A DNA stretch of 64,000 nucleotides from positions 2,356,001 through 2,420,000 of the forward strand of contig NZ_CP060587.1 in assembly GCF_014334735.1 (NCBI RefSeq). Reading direction: 5' to 3'. The position numbers were made by a program, and so were the translations under genes. The stretch comes from Aeromicrobium senzhongii. GTDB lineage: Bacteria; Actinomycetota; Actinomycetes; Propionibacteriales; Nocardioidaceae. Shown here piece by piece: positions 56,984-64,000 of this stretch. Position 1 is the first letter of the stretch, and each line of letters starts with the position of its first letter. The notes below the pieces were generated by a model, which was given only the letters and a program-made list of their open reading frames with translations, had not been told where the DNA came from and did no database searches.

Positions 56984-58200
56984 GCACACCCGTCGAGCAC
57001 CCGGCACCGGTCCGGTTCCCGTGGCTCCTCTCGATGGGACTGGTCAACCTCGGCACCTACGTCGCGTTCTTCGGCCCCCTGGCGGTCCTGCTCCCCCAGC
57101 AGACCGAGGCCATCGTCGGCGACGGCAAGGAGACCGCGCTGGCCGTCGTCACCGGCATCGGCGCCGTGGTCTCGATGGTGGCCAATCCGCTGTTCGGGGC
57201 CCTGTCGGACCGCACGCGCAGCCGGTTCGGCCGTCGCGTCCCGTGGGTCACCGCCGGCTCGGTCGTGGGTGCCCTGGGCCTGACGATCCTGTCGGGTGCG
57301 ACCGCGTTCTGGCAGGTGGTCGTGGGCTGGTGCCTCGTCCAGGCCTCGGTCAACGCCTCGCTCGCCGCGATCACCGCCACCTTGCCTGATCGCGTTCCCG
57401 TCGCGCAGCGCGCCTGGGCCGGCGGACTGGTCGGCCTCGGTCAGACCCTGGGGATCCTGGTGGGCGCCGGGCTGGCGATCGCCTTCGGCGGGACACGCGG
57501 CGGCTACCTGGCGTGCACCGTGTTCCTGCTGCTGAGCGCGGTGCCCTATCTCGTGCGGAGCCACGACGAACCGATCACCGCGCGGCCCGTCTTCGCGCTC
57601 GGGCCGTTCGTGCGCTCGTTCTGGATCTCGCCCACGCAGAGCCCCGACTTCGCCTGGGCGTGGCTGACCCGCTTCGTGGTCAACCTCGGCAACGGGATCG
57701 CGACGCTCTACCTGCTGTACTTCCTGACCGACGCCGTGGAGGTGGACGATCCCGAGGGCGGCGTCTTCGTCGTGATCGCGCTCAACTCGGTCGTGGTCGC
57801 GATCTCGGCGGTGCTCGCCGGGCGCTGGTCGGACCACGTCCAGCGCCGGAAGGTGTTCGTGATCTGGGCGGGCGTCATCATGGCCGCGGCGGCGCTGCTG
57901 CTGGCGTTCTGGCAGACCTGGCCCGGGGTGCTCGTGGCCGCCGTCGTGCTGGGCATCGGGTTCGGCGCGTTCCTGGCCGTCGACCTGGCGATCATCACCG
58001 AGGTGCTCCCCGACGAGGACGGCTTCGCCAAGGACCTGGGCGTCATCAACATCGCGAACGCGCTGCCGCAGGTGATCGCACCCGTGCTCGCCGCGCCGAT
58101 CGTGCTCTGGCTGGGCGGTTACACGACGCTGTACGTGACGGCGGGGGTCATCGGACTGGTCGGGGCGGTCGCCGTCGTGCGGATCCGCGGCGTGCGCTGA
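56980..58200 (+). CDS. MFS sugar transporter
   Basis: A 406-residue transporter with about 12 helices. SMGLVNLGTYVAFFGPLAVLLPQQ and the inter-helix loop SDRTRSRFGRRVPWV (the family DRxxxRxGRR motif) are clear, and a repeat with SDHVQRRKVFVIW lies in the second half. The SDRTRSRFGRRVPW loop resembles glycoside/sucrose carriers of the MFS and GPH type. Coupling to a GH1 gene suggests uptake of a beta-glucoside. Confidence 0.88.
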   Translation: MSTPVEHPAPVRFPWLLSMGLVNLGTYVAFFGPLAVLLPQQTEAIVGDGKETALAVVTGIGAVVSMVANPLFGALSDRTRSRFGRRVPWVTAGSVVGALGLTILSGATAFWQVVVGWCLVQASVNASLAAITATLPDRVPVAQRAWAGGLVGLGQTLGILVGAGLAIAFGGTRGGYLACTVFLLLSAVPYLVRSHDEPITARPVFALGPFVRSFWISPTQSPDFAWAWLTRFVVNLGNGIATLYLLYFLTDAVEVDDPEGGVFVVIALNSVVVAISAVLAGRWSDHVQRRKVFVIWAGVIMAAAALLLAFWQTWPGVLVAAVVLGIGFGAFLAVDLAIITEVLPDEDGFAKDLGVINIANALPQVIAPVLAAPIVLWLGGYTTLYVTAGVIGLVGAVAVVRIRGVR

Positions 58201-58236
58201 GCGTCGCCTCCGCTACGACCCACGACGGCCCCTCCC

Positions 58237-58299
58237 CCACTTTTGGAAACGGATCCACGCCAAGACGACTCAACAACGTGGATCCGTTTCCAAAAGTGG
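58237..58299. terminator. inverted repeat with 23-bp arms between convergent genes
   Basis: The arms 58237-58259 and 58277-58299 are perfect complements, 23 bp each, around a 17-base loop. Each strand of the stem carries a TTTT or AAAA run near its outer end, so the same stem can act in both directions. It lies between the MFS (plus) and ohr (minus) ends. Confidence 0.8.
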
Positions 58300-58326
58300 A
58301 GAGAGCGGGCGGGGCCGGGCGAGGGC

Positions 58327-58743
58327 TCAGGCGACGGAGAGCGTGACCTCGATGTTGCCGCGGGTCGCGTTCGAGTAGGGGCAGACCTGGTGCGCGGCCT
58401 CGACGAGCTTCTGGGCCTCCTCGCGGCTGACCTTCGGCAGGGTCACCTCGAGGGCGACGGCCAGGCCGAAGCCGCCCTCGCCGTTGTCACCGATCGAGAC
58501 GTCGGCGACGACCTCGGAGTCGGAGACGTCCGCGCCGGACTTCTGGCCGACCAAGCGCAGGGCCGAGTGGAAGCAGGCGGCGTAGCCGGCGGCGAACAGC
58601 TGCTCGGGGTTGGTGGCACCCCCGGGTCCGCCCATCTCCTGCGGCGTGCGGACGTCGGTGGACAAGATGCCGTCGACGGACTCGACGTGGCCGTTGCGGC
58701 CGTCTCCGGTGGCAACGGCACTGGCGGTGTAAAGAGGCTTCAT
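58327..58743 (-). CDS. ohr: organic hydroperoxide resistance protein (Ohr)
   Basis: A 138-residue OsmC/Ohr-fold peroxidase. KPLYTASAVATGDGRNGHV, TNPEQLFAAGYAACFHSAL with the first reactive Cys, and VCPYSNATRGNIEVTL with the second Cys are the Ohr signature. It reduces organic and fatty-acid hydroperoxides through lipoylated proteins. It is divergent from the MarR-type gene, with a palindromic operator between them. The ATG at 58743 is used. Confidence 0.96.
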   Translation of the reverse strand: MKPLYTASAVATGDGRNGHVESVDGILSTDVRTPQEMGGPGGATNPEQLFAAGYAACFHSALRLVGQKSGADVSDSEVVADVSIGDNGEGGFGLAVALEVTLPKVSREEAQKLVEAAHQVCPYSNATRGNIEVTLSVA

Positions 58744-58755
58744 GACCACAACACT

Positions 58756-58767
58756 ATTGCGCGCAAT
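58756..58767. promoter_or_regulatory. probable OhrR operator
   Basis: The palindrome ATTGCGCGCAAT lies between the divergent ohr and MarR-type genes, 12 bp before ohr. It resembles the AT-flanked palindromes bound by OhrR proteins, which release DNA when their N-terminal Cys is oxidised. Confidence 0.7.
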
Positions 58768-58795
58768 TCAATCGGGCAACAGATAGACTGGCGGC

Positions 58796-59233
58796 GTGGA
58801 CGACTACCCGCAGCTCGCACTCGACCGACAGCTCTGCCTGCCGCTCTACGCCGCATCGCGCGCCGTGACGCGGCGCTACACCGAGCTGCTCGCCGAGGTC
58901 GGCCTGACGTACCCGCAGTACCTGTGCCTGCTGGCCCTGTGGGACGCCGGCGAGCCCCTCAGCGTCGGCGAGCTCGGCGCACGGCTGCACCTGGACTCGG
59001 GCACCCTCACTCCCCTGCTCAAGCGCATGGAGGCCGCAGGGCTCGTCTCCCGGTCGCGCGACGAGTCCGACGAACGACGGGTCCTGGTGTCGGTCACCGA
59101 CCAGGGCTGGGCGCTGCGGCCACGCGTCGCGGACGTCCCCCTGCGGCTGGTGCAGGGCATGGGACTGGAGCAGGCCGACGGCGACGCCCTGCGGAGCCTG
59201 CTCGACCATCTCCTGGCCGAGCTGGAGCACTGA
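58796..59233 (+). CDS. ohrR: MarR-family organic-peroxide sensor (OhrR)
   Basis: A 145-residue MarR-fold repressor. LALDRQLCLPLYAASRAVTRRY has the conserved sensor Cys near residue 14, followed by the winged-helix core (LSVGELGARLHLDSGTLTPLLKRME) and the wing RDESDERRVLVSVT. With divergent ohr and the palindrome between, it is a typical one-Cys or two-Cys OhrR. Oxidation of the Cys by organic peroxide would derepress ohr. The GTG at 58796 starts the protein. Confidence 0.95.
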   Translation: MDDYPQLALDRQLCLPLYAASRAVTRRYTELLAEVGLTYPQYLCLLALWDAGEPLSVGELGARLHLDSGTLTPLLKRMEAAGLVSRSRDESDERRVLVSVTDQGWALRPRVADVPLRLVQGMGLEQADGDALRSLLDHLLAELEH

Positions 59234-59242
59234 CCCGGACGG

Positions 59243-60220
59243 TCAGAGCGGCAGCTTGGGCTGCGGCGGGGCGTGGGCCGGGTCGACCCCGTCGAAGAGA
59301 CTGGAGACCGACTCGCCGGCGTGGATGCGCGCGATGGCCTCGGCGAACAGCGGGGCCACGGAACGGATCTTGAGCTCGGGCCAGTCGGCCGGCGCGGGAA
59401 CCGTGTCGGTCGTGACGACCTCGGTGATGGCGGGGTGCGAGCGCAGCCGCTCGACCGCCTTTCCGGCGAACAGGCCGTGGGTGCAGGCCACGGAGGCCTC
59501 GGTGACGCCGAACTCCTTGAGCTTGTCCATCAGCTCGATGATCGAGCCGCCCGTGGCGATCTCGTCGTCGAGCACGATCGCGCGCTTGCCGGCGACGTCG
59601 CCGACGATCGTGTCGATCACGACCTTGTCGTCGGCCTTGCGCTGCTTGCTGCCGGCCGCCACGGGCAGGCCGAGCAGGCGCGCGAACTGCGAGGCGGTCT
59701 TGGCGTTGCCGAAGTCCGGCGAGACCACGATGGCGTTCGAGAGGTCCTGCGCCCGGTAGTGGTCGGCGAGCTCGCCCAGTGCCGTGAGGTGGTCGACCGG
59801 CACGGAGAAGAACCCGTGCACCTGCGGCGCGTGCAGCGTCATCGTGACGACCCGGCCCACCCCGGCGGTGGCCAGCAGGTCCGCGACCAGCTTGCCGCCG
59901 ATCGAGATGCGGGAGGCGTCCTTCTTGTCCGAGCGCGCGTAGGCGTAGTGCGGGATCACGACCGTGACCGAGGCCGCCGAGGCGCCGCGCGCCGCGTCGA
60001 CCATGAGCAGCAGCTCCATCAGGTGGTCCTGGGTCGGCGGCACCAGCGGCTGCACGATGTACACGTCGCGCTGGCGGCAGTTGGCCAGCAGCTGCACCTG
60101 GAGGCAGTCGTTGCTGAACCGCGTCGTCTCCGAACGGCTCAGTGCGATGCCGAGGTGGCTGCAGATCTCCTCGGCCAGGGAACGGTGGGCACTTCCCGAG
60201 AAGACCACGATGTCGCTCAC
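59243..60220 (-). CDS. prs: ribose-phosphate diphosphokinase (PRPP synthetase), divergent form
   Basis: A 325-residue PRPP synthetase. VVFSGSAHRSLAEEICSHLGI, QPLVPPTQDHLMELLLMVDAA, VIPHYAYARSDKKDA, VTMTLHAPQVHGFFSVPVDHL and the PRPP loop AIVLDDEIATGGS are present. The sequence SDKKDASRISIGGKLVADLL differs from the usual actinobacterial QDKKHRGREPISARLVADLL. It is therefore probably a second, divergent paralogue rather than the main housekeeping enzyme. It makes PRPP from ribose-5-phosphate and ATP. Confidence 0.9.
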   Translation of the reverse strand: MSDIVVFSGSAHRSLAEEICSHLGIALSRSETTRFSNDCLQVQLLANCRQRDVYIVQPLVPPTQDHLMELLLMVDAARGASAASVTVVIPHYAYARSDKKDASRISIGGKLVADLLATAGVGRVVTMTLHAPQVHGFFSVPVDHLTALGELADHYRAQDLSNAIVVSPDFGNAKTASQFARLLGLPVAAGSKQRKADDKVVIDTIVGDVAGKRAIVLDDEIATGGSIIELMDKLKEFGVTEASVACTHGLFAGKAVERLRSHPAITEVVTTDTVPAPADWPELKIRSVAPLFAEAIARIHAGESVSSLFDGVDPAHAPPQPKLPL

Positions 60221-60259
60221 GGATCGAAGGCTAACGGTTCGCGGCGGGCGATGAACAGG

Positions 60260-61487
<1,228 letters not shown>

Positions 61488-61488
<1 letters not shown>

Positions 61489-61967
61489 CAGTTGTCACCT
61501 TCGGTTCGGGGGGCTGCCTCGGCGGCAGTCGTGCTGTCTTCGGTGTAACGGTCCACGACGCGAACTTCTTCCTCGGTGATCTCGCCGTCGACGATCCGGT
61601 AGGAGCGGAAGTCGACCGGACCCGCCTCGTGGGCGCCGTCGCGGGTGGACACGAGCACGTAGTGGGCGCCGGGCTCGCCGGCGAGGTTGACGTCGGTGCG
61701 CGACGGGTAGGCCTCGGTGGCCGTGTGCGAGTGGTAGATGACGACGGGCTCCTCGTCGTTGTCGTCCATCTCGCGGTAGAGCCGCAGCAGGTCGCCGGAG
61801 TCGAACTCGTAGAACGTCGGCGACATCGCGGCGTTGAGCATCGGGATCAGCCGCTCGGGCCGGTCGGACCCGATCGGCCCGGCGATGACGCCGCAGGCCT
61901 CGTCGGGGTGGTCGCGGCGTGCGTGGGCGACGATCGCCTCGACGTGCTCGCGCAGGATGGTCAACAC
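61488..61967 (-). CDS. mec: JAMM/MPN-type metallopeptidase Mec
   Basis: A 159-residue JAB1/MPN protease. HPDEACGVIAGPIGS has the first Glu, YEFDSGDLLRLYREMDDN, and VVIYHSHTATEAYPSRTDVNLA is the His-x-His-x7-Ser-x2-Asp zinc site. In mycobacteria Mec cleaves the cysteine adduct from CysO. The stop overlaps the cysO start by one base, so cysO follows in the same transcript. The C-terminal 20 residues are Glu/Thr-rich. Confidence 0.95.
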
Positions 61968-61978
61968 AGTGCCCGAGT

Positions 61979-62257
61979 CTATCGAGGCGCGTGCGTCACC
62001 CCGCCGGGCATCCGAGGGGCGGACCCGCGGAGGACCCTGATGTTCGTCTGGTTGAACTGCGACGTGGCGGCCCTCCGGCCGAGGTCGTCGTGGACCACGG
62101 CCTCCTCGACGAAGGCGACGCCCTCGGCGCGATCGGGGTAGGCGTCCGTTCCCGTGGCCGAGGACGTCTCACCCCGGGTGAGGAACAGCACCAGCCAGAC
62201 GACGGCCAGCACAGCGACGACGGCGACCACCAGATAGAGCAAGCGACGGATCGTCAT
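61979..62257 (-). CDS. small single-helix membrane protein
   Basis: A 92-residue protein with one membrane helix near the N-terminus (LLYLVVAVVAVLAVVWLVLFL). A 60-residue outward or cytoplasmic domain follows, with YPDRAEGVAFVEEAVVHDDLG and TSQFNQTNIRVLRGSAPRMP. The protein has no family I can name. Together with cysM-cysO-mec it forms a minus-strand group. The ATG at 62257 is used; an in-frame longer start adds ten residues. Confidence 0.65.
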   Translation of the reverse strand: MTIRRLLYLVVAVVAVLAVVWLVLFLTRGETSSATGTDAYPDRAEGVAFVEEAVVHDDLGRRAATSQFNQTNIRVLRGSAPRMPGGVTHAPR

Positions 62258-62329
62258 GACCGTTTCCCCCCGGTATCGGTGCGCCACTATGGCGCATCCC
62301 CGGGGTGGGCGACAAGAGCCTGCGACCGC

Positions 62330-62893
62330 TCAGGCGACGTTGACCAGGGTCTCCTGGACGAAGCCGAGCCAGTCGAAGACGTCACCCATCGCCACGGTGG
62401 ACTCGTCGTCGGACTCGGCGAGGCGTTCGGCGTCCTCCTCGGTCTCGATCCCCAGCCGCACGGCCAGTGCGATCCGGATGTCGGTCAGCGCACGCAGCCA
62501 GGCCATGACTTGCGGCTGATCGAGCTCGACCTCGACGTGCTTGGCTCCCACATCGAGACCACCGGCCTCGAGGCTCTCGATGACGACGTGGGCGTTGGCG
62601 ACCTTGCCCGACGAGAGCGACTGCTCGGTGAAGCGCCGGAACTCGGCGGACTCCTGCGGGTCGTCGCGATAGGCGTCGGGCAGGAGGCGCGCCAGCACCG
62701 GGTCCTCGGGCGGCAGGGCGGGGCCCGTCATCCCGATCATCTGCGCCAGCGGGTCGGGCTCGGACTCGCTGGGACCGTTGCGGTCCTGCAGCAGCTCGAC
62801 GACCTGGCTGGCGAGGTTGACCAGCAGCTGCGCCTCGTTGAGCTCGAAGACGGCGGTGACGGTGCCGCGACGACGGCGGCGGAAGGGCTTCAC
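62330..62893 (-). CDS. DUF2017 protein
   Basis: A 187-residue protein. The N-terminal RRRRRGTVTAVFELNEAQLLVNLASQVVELLQDRN, DPLAQMIGM, DPVLARLLPDAYRDDPQESAEFRRF and ALTDIRIALAVRLGIETEED match the DUF2017 family, nearly always encoded beside clpS in actinobacteria. The GTG overlaps the clpS stop (GTGA). The function is unknown. The partnership hints at a link to ClpP-dependent degradation. Confidence 0.93.
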   Translation of the reverse strand: MKPFRRRRRGTVTAVFELNEAQLLVNLASQVVELLQDRNGPSESEPDPLAQMIGMTGPALPPEDPVLARLLPDAYRDDPQESAEFRRFTEQSLSSGKVANAHVVIESLEAGGLDVGAKHVEVELDQPQVMAWLRALTDIRIALAVRLGIETEEDAERLAESDDESTVAMGDVFDWLGFVQETLVNVA

Positions 62894-63195
62894 ACGTCGC
62901 TCCGCTCAAGAGTCGCCCACAGGCCGTACTCGTGCATCGCCTGGACGTGGCGCTCCTGCTCCTCGCGGCGCCCGCTGGAAACGACGGCGCGGCCTTCCTC
63001 GTGCACGGCGAGCATCAGTTGGTGTGCCTTCTCCTCGGTGTAGCCGAAGTAGGTCCGGAAGACGAACGCCACGTACGACATCAGGTTGACCGGGTCGTTC
63101 CAGACGATCGTCACCCACGGGTCCTCCAGCTGGATGACGAGGTCAGACTCCGGCTGTTCGGTCTCGACGGGGGCGGGGGTGGTCACGCCACCCAT
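62890..63195 (-). CDS. clpS: ClpS adaptor protein
   Basis: A 101-residue ClpS. DPWVTIVWNDPVNLMSYVAFVFRTYFGYTEEKAHQLM is the N-degron binding fold with the family NDP motif, and AVHEEGRAVVSSGRREEQERHV the C-terminal strand and helix. It delivers N-end-rule substrates to ClpC/ClpA-P. The ATG at 63195 has GGGCAGG before it; GTG 63186 is an alternative. Divergent from the nicotinate phosphoribosyltransferase gene. Confidence 0.94.
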   Translation of the reverse strand: MGGVTTPAPVETEQPESDLVIQLEDPWVTIVWNDPVNLMSYVAFVFRTYFGYTEEKAHQLMLAVHEEGRAVVSSGRREEQERHVQAMHEYGLWATLERSDV

Positions 63196-63248
63196 TGTGC
63201 CTGCCCGGGCCCGGCGCACGAAGGTCACCGTGGACCTACGCTGAGTCC

Positions 63249-64000
63249 ATGGTGTCGACCGCGCTGCTCACCGACCACTACGAGCTGACGATGCTCCAGG
63301 CCACGCTGGCCGACGGCACCGCCGGCCGGCGCAGCGTGTTCGAGGTGTTCGGGCGGCGGCTCAACGGCGGACGCCGGTTCGGCGTCGTGGCCGGCACCGG
63401 TCGCGTGCTGGACGCGCTGGCCGACTTCCGCTTCGACCCGGCCGAGATCGACTTCCTGCGGTCGGCGCGCATCGTCGACGACACGACGTGCGACTGGCTC
63501 GCCGACTACCGCTTCACGGGCGACATCTGGGGCTACCCCGAGGGCGAGCTGTGGTTCCCGGGATCACCGATCCTGCGGGTCGACTCGACGTTCGGCGAGG
63601 GCGTCATCCTCGAGACGCTGATCCTGTCGATCCTCAACCACGACTCGGCGATCGCGTCGGCCGCGGCGCGCATGACGCTGGCCGCCGGCGACCGCCCCTG
63701 CATCGAGATGGGCACCCGGCGCACCCACGAGGAGGCCGCGGTGGCGTCCGCGCGCGCCGCGTACATCTGTGGCTTCGCCGCCACCTCGAACCTCGAGGCG
63801 GGCCGCCGGTACGCCATTCCGACCGCGGGCACCGCCGCCCACGCCTTCACGCTCGTCCACGACACCGAGCGCGACGCGTTCACCTCGCAGGTCGCCTCGC
63901 TCGGGTCCGACACGACGTTGCTGGTCGACACGTACGACACCGCGCAGGGCGTCGCCACCGCCATCGAGGTCGGTGGCGCTGCCCTCGGCGGGGTGCGGCT
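63249..64000 (+). CDS. pncB: nicotinate phosphoribosyltransferase (partial, runs off the right edge)
   Basis: The first 250 residues of a NAPRTase. LLTDHYELTMLQATLADGTAGRRSVFEVFGRRL, GVVAGTGRVLDALADFRFD, WGYPEGELWFPGSPILRVDSTF, GTRRTHEEAAVASARAAYICGFAATSNLEAG with the catalytic His, and PTAGTAAHAFTLVHDTERDAF are conserved. It makes nicotinate mononucleotide for NAD recycling. The ATG at 63249 is used. The gene continues beyond the window. The family is usually found beside clpS/DUF2017 in actinobacteria. Confidence 0.94.
   Translation, partial: MVSTALLTDHYELTMLQATLADGTAGRRSVFEVFGRRLNGGRRFGVVAGTGRVLDALADFRFDPAEIDFLRSARIVDDTTCDWLADYRFTGDIWGYPEGELWFPGSPILRVDSTFGEGVILETLILSILNHDSAIASAAARMTLAAGDRPCIEMGTRRTHEEAAVASARAAYICGFAATSNLEAGRRYAIPTAGTAAHAFTLVHDTERDAFTSQVASLGSDTTLLVDTYDTAQGVATAIEVGGAALGGVR

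Overview
The window is GC-rich DNA with frequent GTG starts, many 4-bp GTGA/ATGA stop-start overlaps, and actinobacterial marker loci: CysO-CysM-Mec, DUF2017-ClpS, sigE-tatB-mrp, DUF3117 and an FCD-type GntR regulator. It is best read as a chromosomal segment of an actinomycete, probably Nocardioidaceae (Aeromicrobium- or Nocardioides-like). The genus is an inference. I saw no rRNA, tRNA, CRISPR array, insertion sequence or phage gene. Layout. 0-7.4 kb holds mixed genes: a hydrolase end, a TetR regulator, two small membrane proteins with a winged-helix regulator, a PHP-domain protein, a histidine phosphatase, a mesaconyl-CoA hydratase (mch), a secreted endonuclease/phosphatase-fold protein, a sulfotransferase and a stress protein. 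7.4-39.6 kb is a dense catabolic island of about 30 genes, nearly all for CoA-thioester chemistry or uptake. 39.7-64 kb is mostly conserved core: EamA exporter, MgtE_N/CBS protein, DUF1003, mrp, tatB, sigE, O-methyltransferase, DUF3117, SGNH lipoprotein, dapE, a MacB-like export system, rdgB-rph, a metallo-hydrolase, murI, a beta-glucosidase with a sugar transporter, ohr/ohrR, prs, cysM-cysO-mec, DUF2017-clpS and the start of a nicotinate phosphoribosyltransferase. How the island may work. Two related substrate-binding lipoproteins and one ABC transporter (fused permease plus ATPase) would bring in an organic acid. An AMP-forming CoA ligase and family III CoA-transferases would activate it. 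Acyl-CoA dehydrogenases, an enoyl-CoA hydratase-fold protein, MaoC-type hydratases, several short-chain dehydrogenases and a thiolase would carry out beta-oxidation-like steps. An alpha-methylacyl-CoA racemase-like protein suggests a methyl-branched intermediate. The operon mct-like / CitE-like lyase / MaoC hydratase (35.3-38.3 kb), with mch at 3.5 kb, resembles the mesaconyl-CoA to citramalyl-CoA to pyruvate plus acetyl-CoA half of the 3-hydroxypropionate bicycle. The true substrate is not visible from sequence. Two signals tie the island together. First, an AT-rich 13-bp box (about TRYATNATATAYS) lies in almost every promoter region from 9.4 to 35.3 kb and was not noticed outside; the GntR/FCD regulator encoded at 26.65 kb is the obvious candidate ligand. 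Second, the island is bracketed by two directly repeated, almost identical 1.2-kb acyl-CoA dehydrogenase genes 30,993 bp apart, whose proteins differ only at residue 2. Together these suggest a single-regulator catabolic island with a built-in substrate for homologous recombination.
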